Assembly: GCA_046727955.1 (NCBI GenBank)
Contig: JBKPDO010000311.1
Location: 1 to 18,627 of the forward strand
Length of the DNA stretch: 18,627 nt
Origin: DASVXQ01 sp046727955
GTDB taxonomy: Bacteria; Actinomycetota; CALGFH01
Reading direction: 5' to 3'
The notes under the pieces are model-generated. The model saw only the letters and a program-made list of their open reading frames with translations. It was not told the origin of the DNA and did no database searches. Within the stretch, counting starts at the first letter, position 1, and each line of letters begins with the position of its first letter. Shown here piece by piece: positions 11,910-18,627 of the stretch. The position numbers and the translations under genes are program-made.

Positions 11910-12797
11910 TCAGTGCTGGGCGGCGTACTCGCCGAGGAGTTCGATGATGCGCAAGTCGGCGAGCAAGGTCCGATTCTGCTGGTCGCGGGCGGGAGTGTAG
12001 GTCGCGATGGTTGCGGCCGCGATGCGCAGCCGTGCTGTCACCGCGTGGAGGATGTCCTCCATCTGGGGAAGTGAGAGCCCGCCAGGTACCGGCTCGTCCA
12101 CGATGCCGGGCGCCGTGTGTGGGTCAAACGCGTCGTTGTCGATGTGCAGGTAGACCTCGTCGACCTGGCCAGCCAGCTGCTCCAGCACCAAGACGACGTC
12201 GCCCTGTGGCCTGCCCTGCTGCCACGGGATGGCATGGATGGCGGAGTCCTGCAGCCGGCGGGCCTCCGCTGGCGGGGAGAGGCTGCGCACACCAGCCAGC
12301 ACGACCAGTTGTTCCGGGACTGGCGGGCGGCCACCCAGCGATGCCAGGAGTTCCCGGTAGCAGTGGCCGGTGACAACGGCCAGCGACATGCCGGGAAAGA
12401 AGCCGCTGGCCGACGAGACTGGCGTGTTGAAGTCGGCGTGCGCGTCGATCCAGACGATGCCGCAGCGCCCACCACCCAGGCCAGCCACGACCCCGATCGC
12501 CGCATCGCAGGATCCGGCCAGCACGATCGGCAGCCGCGCCGTGCTGATCGCGGACCGTACCGCCAAGCGCACGCCGTGGTTGACCGCCATCGACGCGGAA
12601 GCACCGCCGGCGCCGGCTCCGGATTGCGCCTGGACGCGCCGGTGGGTGGCTGTGACCCCCTTGCCAGCCAGCAGACTCTCGGTACCTGCCCGCGCGTAAT
12701 GATCCGGGGCCGCTGCCACCGGATGCGCGGCATCACCAGCCATGAACGGCACGTAAATCAGCAAGACGTCCGTGAGTGCACCTCCGCTGATGCACAC
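11910..12797 (-). CDS. Arginase/agmatinase-superfamily protein, transposon passenger
   Basis: 295 residues from GTG 12797; the start is uncertain, with GTG and TTG choices a few codons downstream. The ureohydrolase signatures are in order: LAGSCDAAIG (94-102), WIDAHADFNTP (116-126) and HIDNDAFDP (218-226). Metal ligands Asp118, His120, Asp122, Asp220 and Asp222 are kept, but the first-motif His of the usual GGDH is Cys97. A C-terminal TYTPARDQQNRT matches the family's substrate-side segment. Canonical members hydrolyse arginine or agmatine to urea. With Cys in the first motif the substrate or metal preference may differ, so the reaction is not assigned. It sits between the transposon end and a divergent transposase, and the frame is intact over its full length. 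Confidence 0.85.
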   Translation of the reverse strand: MCISGGALTDVLLIYVPFMAGDAAHPVAAAPDHYARAGTESLLAGKGVTATHRRVQAQSGAGAGGASASMAVNHGVRLAVRSAISTARLPIVLAGSCDAAIGVVAGLGGGRCGIVWIDAHADFNTPVSSASGFFPGMSLAVVTGHCYRELLASLGGRPPVPEQLVVLAGVRSLSPPAEARRLQDSAIHAIPWQQGRPQGDVVLVLEQLAGQVDEVYLHIDNDAFDPHTAPGIVDEPVPGGLSLPQMEDILHAVTARLRIAAATIATYTPARDQQNRTLLADLRIIELLGEYAAQH

Positions 12798-12839
12798 GTC
12801 CTTGCTCGGTGACTGAGAGGTGAAGGGTGTCCAAGATCG

Positions 12840-12853
12840 GTGTGTCTACACAC
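12840..12853. promoter_or_regulatory. Palindrome between the divergent passenger and transposase genes
   Basis: GTGTGT (12840-12845), two bases, ACACAC (12848-12853). It lies in the 77-bp gap between the arginase-like start (12797) and the transposase start (12875), a natural place for an operator serving both. Confidence 0.45.
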
Positions 12854-12874
12854 GTCTGACCCTGGAGGTCTTCG

Positions 12875-13775
12875 GTGATCGCCGATCTGGACACCCTTCT
12901 CATCGCACTGTATGTGGAACTCACCGACCGGGTCATCCCCGCACTTGGCAACCGCCGCCGCGGCGCAGGGCGTCCCCTGGAGGTGACCGATGCCGAGCTG
13001 GTCTGCCTGGCCGTCGCCCAGGTCCTGCTGCGCTACAACGACGAGCGCCACTGGCTGCGGGCCGCCCCACCCGGGTGGGGCACCTGTTCCCCCGCCTGCC
13101 TGGCCAAAGCGCCTACAACCAGCGGCTCAAGGGCGCGGCGCCGCTGCTGGAGGCCGCGCTTCGCTGGCTGGCCGAGCAGACCCCGGGGTCGGCGGAGCGG
13201 CTGCGGCTGCTGGACGGTACGCCGGTGGGCTGCGGCCAGTCCACCATCACCGCCAAGCGCTCTTGCCTGTTCGGCTACGCCGGGTACGGCTATGAGCCCG
13301 CGCACAGCCGCTACTACTGGGGTGCCAAGCTCCTGCTGCTGTGTACCGCCGACGGGACGGTCACCGGGTTCGGCCTCGCCAACCCCAAGCTCATGGGGGA
13401 ACGGCAAGCAGTCCGGCAGCTGCTGACCCATCAGCCGGCCAACCGGCCACCGGCAGGTTCGGCCGTCGTCACCGACAAGGGCCTGGCTGGCGAGGGAACC
13501 GAGGGGTTCTTCGCCGGCCTTGAGCTTGCCCTGATGCGTCCAGCCCGCAGGGACGAAGCCGACCCTGGCAGCTTCCCCAACTGGCTGCGCCAGCGCGTGG
13601 AGGCGATCATCTGGACGCTGAAGCACCAGCTCGGCCTGGAAGACCACGGCGGCCGCGTCCCTGCCGGCCTGTGGGCCCGCATCGTCCAGCGCCTGCTCGC
13701 CCTCAACGCCGCGATCTGGCACAACTGGACCATCGGCGCACCGGTCAGCGCTCCTTGATCGCCTACGATCACTGA
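12875..13775 (+). pseudogene. IS982-family transposase with two frameshifts
   Basis: GTG 12875 with GGAGG 6 nt upstream begins MIADLDTLLIALYVELTDR, the family's usual opening. Similarity continues through ELVCLAVAQVLLRYNDERHWLRAA, then must shift frame between about 13061 and 13080 to reach HLFPRLPGQSAYNQRLKGA. The DDE residues are in LRLLDGTPVGCG, VVTDKGLAG and QRVEAIIWTLKHQLGLEDHGG. A second shift near 13748 is needed to read the conserved ending RSLIAYDH before TGA at 13773-13775; without it the frame stops at 13758. Both shifts are mended by one added base. A programmed shift could explain one but hardly both, so decay or sequence error is more likely. Confidence 0.85.
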
Positions 13776-13795
13776 CACCGCCCCTGACCAGCCGC

Positions 13796-13817
13796 GAATT
13801 GCCGGTCAACGATCTAG
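13796..13817 (-). repeat. Right terminal inverted repeat
   Basis: Exact reverse complement of 11868-11889. It lies 20 bp after the mended transposase stop, the usual place for an IS982 right end, and 24 bp before the start of the tyrosine recombinase gene. Confidence 0.85.
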
Positions 13818-13841
13818 TAGCCACCGGCGAAGGAGGCCGGT

Positions 13842-14969
13842 GTGCGTGTGATCAAGCAGAAAGACGGGGGCATTGTCCGGCGGGTGATGCTTGTCGACGA
13901 GGCCGGCGAGGTCGTGGGGGCCCCGACGAGGTTCCTCGGCCATCTGATGGACGCGGGCTATAGCCCGCACACGGTGTGCGCCTACGGGTACGACCTGCGG
14001 TATCTGTTCTTGTTCCTTGCGGCCAAAGGGCTGGACTGGCGGGACTTCCGCCCAGCCACGGCTTTGCAGCTTCTGGGGTTCCTGCGGCGGCTGCCGAGCC
14101 GGCGCCCGGCCCAGCGGCTCGGACTGGCGGTGGCGACCGCGCAGGGGCGGCTGCTCGCTCCGGCCACGGTGCAGCGGGCGCTGGCTGCGACGTCGAGCTT
14201 CTACGAGTGGGCGATCGCCGACGGCGAGTACACCGAGGCTGACAACCCGATGCAGCGGCGAGCCGATCCTGCCCTGGCCAGGGTGAGTGAGCGGCACCAG
14301 CCGTTTGTTGGGCACGCCAGCCGCCAGCGGCCGGTACGGCGAACGGTGCGGGTACGACTGCCGATGCGGTTGCCTCGCCCGATGACCACCCACGAGGTGG
14401 AACTGCTGCTGGCCAGCCTGAGCACGCTGCGGGACCTGGCGATCGTCTTGTTGATGCTGGACGGCGGGCTGAGGCCCGGTGAAGTCCTTGGACTGCATCT
14501 GGACGACATCTCCTACGGACGCCGCCGGGTGACGGTCCGCAAGCGCGACGACCACCCGCACGGGGCGCGGGCGAAGTCCCGCCACGAACGCGTCGTGGAC
14601 CTGCACCAGCCCCGCACCCTGGACGCGGTCAGCCGCTATGTCCTGCACGAACGGCCTTTGGAGGCGACCAACGCATTCGTCTTCCTCGTTGGAGGATCGG
14701 GCGCCCGGAGCTGTGAACCGCTCAGCTACCAGGCGGTGGTGCGCGGCTTCGCCCGGCGGCTGGACCGGCTTGGGATCCGGTCGGCGGACAAGACCCCACA
14801 TGCCCTCCGCCACACCCACGCCACCGCCATGTGGGAGGGAGGAATGCGCGAACTGGCGCTGCAGAAGCGGCTTGGACATGCCTCGCCGGAGTCCACCCGC
14901 GTCTACACCCGCGTCTCGGATGAGACCGTGCTCGCCGAGTACACGCACGCGCTGCGGGAACGGCGGTGA
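13842..14969 (+). CDS. Tyrosine recombinase, first of a coupled pair (Tn554 TnpA-like)
   Basis: 375 residues, GTG 13842 with AAGGAGG 5 nt upstream. N-terminal SAM-like core-binding domain about 27-140 (GYSPHTVCAYGYDLRYLFLFL). The catalytic domain is complete: Arg211 (LDGGLRPGEV), Lys245 region (GARAKSRH), His320 and Arg323 (HALRHTHATAMW), His346 (LGHASPEST) and nucleophile Tyr355 (RVYTRVSD). It overlaps the next recombinase by GTGA. The size and pairing with a larger second recombinase match TnpA/TnpB of Tn554-type elements better than the three equal-sized genes of RIT elements. It appears intact and could be active, though its partner is broken. Its promoter region was probably disturbed by the IS unit ending 24 bp upstream. 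Confidence 0.88.
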   Translation: MRVIKQKDGGIVRRVMLVDEAGEVVGAPTRFLGHLMDAGYSPHTVCAYGYDLRYLFLFLAAKGLDWRDFRPATALQLLGFLRRLPSRRPAQRLGLAVATAQGRLLAPATVQRALAATSSFYEWAIADGEYTEADNPMQRRADPALARVSERHQPFVGHASRQRPVRRTVRVRLPMRLPRPMTTHEVELLLASLSTLRDLAIVLLMLDGGLRPGEVLGLHLDDISYGRRRVTVRKRDDHPHGARAKSRHERVVDLHQPRTLDAVSRYVLHERPLEATNAFVFLVGGSGARSCEPLSYQAVVRGFARRLDRLGIRSADKTPHALRHTHATAMWEGGMRELALQKRLGHASPESTRVYTRVSDETVLAEYTHALRERR

Positions 14970-16573
14970 GCGCCGGACTCGTGGCCCCGCCGGCGGGTGG
15001 GGCTGGTGCGGCTGCGGGCCACCGGCCGCGCCGCCACGTCGACCAAAGCGCCTACCGGCGCTGGCTGAGCGTGCACTGCACTGCGGCAGTCCGGTCCAAT
15101 CGGCTGCACGTCTATGACGCCTTCACCCAGCAGTGGCCGTCGTTGGAGCAGTGGTTCGCCGCCCCGCTGATCCAGCGCATCACCGACCCGCTCCCGCAAG
15201 TCTCACAGGGGCGCGGGGGTGAGCATGTGGTGATGCCCTACCTGGTCTATCTGTCGCTGGTCGAGGGGATCGGCCTGGACTACGAGCTGCTGCTGGCCCG
15301 CACCTTCGCCAGTCCGTTCACCACGCGGACCTACCCGAGCGGGCTGGGCGTCGACCTGGAGCTGTTCGCCCGCCACCAGGCCCGGCTGGTCCAGCTCGGC
15401 TACTCGCGCAAGACCGTCCGGCACCTGCTGTCATGGTCGCTGGGGCGGCTCCTATTGCATCGCGGCGACCCAGACATGACGACGATCGGCAGCGAGGACC
15501 TGGTCGAGCTCGAGGAGGCGGTCAGCGCGTTCATCGCTCGGCCCGATGCAGAGGAACTGCGTGCCTTCTACGCCCGGGACGGCGACGCTTCCTTCCGCAA
15601 GCAGTACTGCACCACCGCGTTCACGCGGCTGCATGCCGCGCACGTGCTGCTGTTCCAGGCCGGGCAGATCGATCCGCCCCCGGCAGGACGGCGGGACCGC
15701 GGCACCTGGACCGACCGGATGGTGACCACCCAGACCCTGCCGCGGATCCGCAGCGTTGTGGAGCGCTACCTACGCCTGGAGCTGGAGGCGAACCTGGACC
15801 GGCCGCAGACCGTCCGGCATGCCCGCGATGCGCTGCGGCGCCTATTGGTCTGGCTGGCCGAGGCCCACCCTGAGATCGTCACGCTGGCCGAGCTGACCCG
15901 AGAGCACGCCGAGGAGTTCCTGCGGTGGCTGGGCCAGCAGTGCAACAGCTTCACTGGTGCCCCACTGGCGCTGACCACCCGGCGGTCGATCATCACCTTG
16001 CTGGCCGGGTTCGTCAACGACACCGCCACGTGGAAGTGGGACGACGTTCCCGGCCGGGTCCTGTTCACCCGCGCCGACATCCCCAAGACGCCCAAGACCG
16101 TGCCCCGCTTCGTTCCCGACCATGAACTTGACGTGCTCATGGCGGCTGTGGACCAGCTCCCGGACCCGCACCAGCGCGCCGCCCTGACCGTGGCCCGCTG
16201 GAGCGGCGCACGCCGAGACGAGATCCGACGGCTCTCGGTCGACTGCCTGGACGCCTATCCCGATGGCCATCCCCGGCTGCGGATCCCCGTCGGCAAAGGG
16301 CACGCCGAACGCAGCATCCCGCTGCACCCCCAGGCCGCCGAAACCCTCCGGCCGCTGATTGAGGCGGCCCGCAGCCAGGGAGCCCTCCCGCAGTTCGACG
16401 CCAGTGCGGCACGACCGGTTCAGTACATCTTCGCTCGTCGCGGCAAGCTGCTGTCGGTCGCGTTTCTCTTCGACCGCGCCTTGAAGACGGCCTGCACGAT
16501 GGCCCGGCTGATCGGCCCCAACGGCCGCCCCGTGGTCTCCGCCCATCGCTTTCGCCGCATTCTTTCCGCTTAG
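14966..16573 (+). pseudogene. Second tyrosine recombinase (TnpB-like), truncated at the catalytic HxxR
   Basis: 535 codons from GTG 14966 (GTGA overlap). A long N-terminal part of unknown fold is followed by a core-binding domain (about 252-355) and the start of the catalytic domain: Arg416 (ARWSGARRDEI) and Lys444 (PVGKGHAERSIPL). The frame ends SAHRFRRILSA, so His527 and Arg530 are present, but the residues after them, including the second His and the Tyr nucleophile, are gone. TnpB-type proteins normally run about 60-100 residues further. The sequence switches to an AT-richer segment at about 16557. It cannot catalyse strand cleavage, so it is called a pseudogene. Confidence 0.85.
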
Positions 16574-16580
16574 TTTTCGT

Positions 16581-16599
16581 GTGCGATTAGTAGTCGCAC
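16581..16599. repeat. Palindrome at the truncation junction
   Basis: GTGCGA (16581-16586), seven-base spacer TTAGTAG, TCGCAC (16594-16599). It lies in a locally AT-richer segment (about 16555-16620) that separates two truncated recombinase genes. The arm-spacer-arm shape resembles core sites used by tyrosine recombinases. Confidence 0.5.
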
Positions 16600-16661
16600 G
16601 GTATTTCACCAGGGATTTGTGGCTTGCGCTGGCCCGTGTGGTGTGGTTATCGTCCGAGCCC

Positions 16662-17242
16662 ATGATCCTGAGCCTTTTCTCGTCCCAGGGCTGGGAATCC
16701 TGGGACGTCGTGCACCGGCCGCTGATCCCCGAGCGGATGCCGGTGCTGATCGACGACGACCTCCGGCTCGAGGACGGCCCGGCCGCGCCCCGGCCGACGG
16801 TGGCAGTCAACCGGTGGCTGCGGGAGCTGCCAGCCAGCGGAGCGCCGGCGCCGAGTTCGTGGGGGAACTACGCGCGGGTGGTCAAGGAGTGGGCGGAGTT
16901 CCTGGCAGAGCATGGGGTGGGCCTGTTCGACTCGCGGGAGCGCTTGAAGGCAGGGCTGAGCCGGTACGCCGAGCACCGCGCCGCCGGGCCCATCAAGGCG
17001 CGGTTCGCGGCGACGACGTGGGGCCAGCACATGAGCATCCTGTCGTTGTTCTATCGGTGGGCGATGGCCGAGGGATACGCGCCGGCCGAGCCGTTCACCT
17101 ACCGCTCGGCGCGGGCCCTGTTCGCCGGGACGGGGCGGGAGGTGCGGGTCAACCTGGCGGTCCGCCGCACGCCCAAGCCGCACGTGACGATCAAGTACCT
17201 GGAGCCGGACTTCACCGAGCTGTTTGTCCGCGGGCTGCGCGG
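16662..17242 (+). pseudogene. Third integrase, N-terminal half only
   Basis: From ATG 16662 (MILSLFSSQGWESWDVVHRPL) the protein matches the start of an actinobacterial integrase type with MPVLIDDDLRLEDGPAAPRPTVAVNRWLRELP, a SAM-like domain (SSWGNYARVVKEWAEFLAEHGVGLFD...TTWGQHMSILSLFYRWAMAEGYA) and HVTIKYLEPDFTELFVRGL. The catalytic domain that should follow (Arg, HxxR, Tyr) is absent. At about 17242 the sequence changes to an unrelated C-terminal tail in another frame. The open frame also extends upstream to 16581 without clear similarity, and onward to 17693 as Arg/Pro/Ser-rich read-through. Confidence 0.75.
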
Positions 17243-17461
17243 GCGGCCGCCAAGGCCCTGGCGCGTTTGCTCGGCGACGGGGTCCTGCTCGTGCCCGACC
17301 CCAGCCAGGCCACCGGCACCATGCTGGTGGTGCTCGGCGCCCACTTCCAGGGCGTCCACCCCACGCCAGCGCCGACCACCACCACCGCGCCGCCCGCTGT
17401 GTCCACCCCGACCACCCCCGCGCCCGCCCAGCCGCGCGACTTCGACCCCCGCCCCTGCTGA
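17243..17461 (+). pseudogene. C-terminal remnant of a LytR-CpsA-Psr-like (LytR_C) protein
   Basis: About 72 codons: AAAKALARLLGDGVLLVPDPSQATGTMLVVLGAHFQGVHP followed by a Thr/Pro-rich tail (PTPAPTTTTAPP...) and a stop at 17461. The alpha-beta pattern ending in LVVLGAHFQGV matches the end of the LytR_C domain found behind LCP phosphotransferase domains, which attach glycopolymers to peptidoglycan. The LCP domain itself is missing. The fragment starts abruptly at the integrase junction, so it marks where chromosomal sequence resumes after a deletion. The family call rests on pattern memory and is moderate. Confidence 0.6.
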
Positions 17462-17569
17462 CCCGGGTCCTGTATCCCCACGGCCAGCCAGGGTCGGTTC
17501 GATCACGGGATCGGGTGGGAACATCCCGAACCGGGTTGGCAGTGGACCCAGCGTCCCGCGCATGGACGT

Positions 17570-17896
17570 TCAACCTTCCGGGCCTGTTGCAGGAGGGCTG
17601 GAGTCGGAGGGATGGCGCTTGGCTCCTACCCCTCCCACGCGCCACCCGGGAACCTGCCAGCGGTCGGCTGCGGTCCAGGCCGTGGCCGCTTGACGACGGC
17701 GCGGTGGTGCGACCCTGGCCACATGGGGCAGCTCGGTAGGGCGGGGGCGATGCGGCGAAAAGCGATCGGGCTGAAGCTGCGGCGGGCAGGTGGTCGGCTG
17801 TCCATTCCACCGCAGTTCTTCAAGCAGCCGGTAGGCGTCCGCCTCAGTTTGCAGCCGGGCGGTGAGCGCCGGAATCGAGGACTCTTGCTTGCCCAT
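17570..17896 (-). pseudogene. IS1595-like transposase, N-terminal scrap
   Basis: ATG 17896 opens MGKQESSIPALTARLQTEADAYRLLEELRWNGQPTTCP. The leucine-helix plus LLEELRW...CP pattern is that of the zinc-ribbon N-terminus of IS1595-type transposases (DEEAxxYLExLRWxxGxxCPxCG). The second half of the zinc ribbon and all DDE residues are absent: after about residue 40 the frame becomes Arg/Pro/Ala-rich to the stop at 17570. ATTATTGAGGT upstream is AT-richer than the surroundings. It abuts the broken deacetylase gene, so the insertion probably removed that gene's end. Confidence 0.5.
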
Positions 17897-17919
17897 ACCT
17901 CAATAATGCTGCTCAGAGC

Positions 17920-18472
17920 GGGTTTGGCCGTCCGCAGGACGCGCGCGGCGATCAGCGCCGGCGTGGCGCGCTCCTCCCAGTCCCTGGCCCAGGCGCTCCA
18001 CAGCGTGCGGCGCATGCCCAGCCGGGGCGCCACCGCCCAGCCGGCCAGGTTGAAGACCCCGTAGGCGGGCCGGTAGAAGCGCGGCGGCTGGCCGCAGGCG
18101 TCGGCGATGCTGTCACCGGCGCGGCGCCGCGCCGCGGCGGTCGCGGCTGGTGGCAGGCCGGCCAGGCTCTGATGGGTGTCGCCGTGGCAGGCCAGCTCAT
18201 GGCCGCCCGCCGCGATCTCCCCGGCCAGGCTCGGGCTGCGACGCACACCCGCCCCAGCTCGAAGAAGGTGCGGGGCGCGCCGTCCAGCGCCAGCAGGAAC
18301 CGCCCGGTGAAGGCGGGGTCGGGCCCGTCGTCGACGGTGAGGCCAGCACTGGCTGGTCGGTCCGCACCGAGCAGAGCACCAGCCTATGGTCGAGCAGCCG
18401 CCGTCCCGGCGGTGTGACCGCCGCGGCCACCCCCAGTCCCGGGTTCCGCAGCTCGGGTCGCGCATAGTCCAC
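17920..18472 (-). pseudogene. Polysaccharide deacetylase (NodB domain), frameshifted and 3'-truncated
   Basis: Read leftward from GTG 18472. Frame 1 gives VDYARPELRNPGLGV...DHRLVLCSVRTDQPVLA. One missing base near 18341 leads to LTVDDGPDPAFTGRFLLALDGAPRTFFELG, with the Asp-Asp metal motif. A second missing base near 18240 leads to SLAGEIAAGGHELACHGDTHQSL (His-x4-His metal motif) and PPRFYRPAYGVFNLAGW...WSAWARDWEE. It stops matching after RVLRTAKP at about 17920, where the transposase scrap starts, losing the usual ILLHD ending. Family members remove acetyl groups from chitin-like or peptidoglycan glycans. With two shifts and no C-terminus it is probably inactive. Confidence 0.75.
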
Positions 18473-18550
18473 GAATCTGGGCAGTGACCTGCGGAGATGG
18501 GCGATGGCACGCGCAGGCGGCGTGTATCTAGGCGCGAGCGTTCGCGCTGG

Positions 18551-18625
18551 TCAGGAGCCTGGGGCCGGCGGGGTGAGCTGCCAGACGCGCGGGGGCTCGG
18601 CCAGCCGCAGCTTGGTGAGGATGGC
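18551..18625 (-). CDS. C-terminal end of a gene entering from the right edge
   Basis: On the minus strand an open frame enters the window and ends AILTKLRLAEPPRVWQLTPPAPGS at TGA 18551-18553. The EPPRVWQL segment looks like a natural protein end, perhaps of a transposase, but only 24 residues are visible and the identity cannot be set. Confidence 0.3.
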   Translation of the reverse strand, partial: AILTKLRLAEPPRVWQLTPPAPGS

Positions 18626-18627
18626 GC

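Larger units (their letters stand above)
11868..13817. mobile_element. IS982-type unit with an arginase-fold passenger gene, bounded by inverted repeats
   Basis: A 22-bp perfect inverted repeat lies at 11868-11889 and 13796-13817. Its outermost four bases are CTAG at both ends; because CTAG is palindromic they may instead be a 4-bp target duplication, leaving 18-bp ends ATCGTTGACCGGCAATTC. Inside are a minus-strand arginase-like gene and a divergent IS982-type transposase with frameshifts. Typical IS982 elements are about 1 kb with the transposase only, so this 1,950-bp unit carries extra DNA on the left. The element's left end lies about 57 bp past the break in the resolvase, which suggests it entered DNA that had already disrupted that gene. 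Confidence 0.75.

Noticed and set aside
12820..12874. Internal left end of a standard 1-kb IS982 upstream of the transposase
   Set aside because: AGATCGGTG near 12834 matches only the first bases of the terminal repeat. The perfect 22-bp partner is at 11868-11889.
13842..17242. RIT element (three tyrosine recombinases in trio)
   Set aside because: The second gene is much larger than RIT members, the third is a separate integrase type after a truncation, and they are not all overlapped, so a Tn554-like pair plus an unrelated relic fits better.
17495..17533. CGGTTCG...CGAACCG dyad as a terminator of the LCP relic
   Set aside because: Competing inner pairing, long loop and no T-tract. It is too weak to annotate.

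Overview
The window is very GC-rich with strong codon-position bias. It shows tightly packed Shine-Dalgarno-led operons with ATGA/GTGA stop-start overlaps, frequent GTG/TTG starts, and protein families typical of Actinomycetota mobile DNA. These include a DUF2637-type membrane protein, an FtsK/SpoIIIE-type translocase with N-terminal membrane helices, a RipA-like NlpC/P60 peptidase and actinobacterial-type integrases. I infer an actinobacterial chromosome or large plasmid carrying an integrated conjugative element. The genus cannot be told from this sequence.

Left control region (1-1413): two minus-strand genes of unknown function (329-889 and 894-1223) end at a perfect 15-bp stem terminator (283-323). 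They are divergent from the main operon. Between the two transcription units lie two inverted repeats built on the half-site GTCTAG, centred 32 bp apart (1253-1309), followed by a leader hairpin (1351-1389). This looks like the switch controlling the element.

Transfer operon (1414-11281, all plus strand, about 20 genes): small acidic and coiled-coil-like proteins; a four-helix DUF2637-type protein; three small membrane proteins, two with Thr-rich tails; a secreted or anchored NlpC/P60 peptidase; an anchored lytic transglycosylase; and the FtsK/TraB-like DNA translocase. After the translocase come a palindrome-rich gap, a YdjM/DUF457-like membrane hydrolase and a helix-turn-helix regulator. 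Small Cys/His-rich, probably zinc-binding proteins are scattered through the operon. The set fits actinobacterial double-stranded DNA conjugation: a motor plus two peptidoglycan hydrolases that could open the wall. No relaxase, replication initiator or intact integrase for this element is present in the window.

Mobile-element graveyard (11282-18627): a serine resolvase that has lost its C-terminus; a 1,950-bp unit bounded by 22-bp perfect inverted repeats, carrying an arginase-fold gene and a twice-frameshifted IS982-type transposase; an intact tyrosine recombinase coupled to a second, larger one cut off at its catalytic HxxR; the N-terminal half of a third integrase fused to the C-terminal tail of a LytR-CpsA-Psr-like protein; and, on the minus strand, an N-terminal IS1595-like transposase scrap abutting a polysaccharide deacetylase pseudogene broken by frameshifts. 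Every boundary here is a truncation, so the region looks like successive insertions and deletions. By contrast, the operon to its left is intact.
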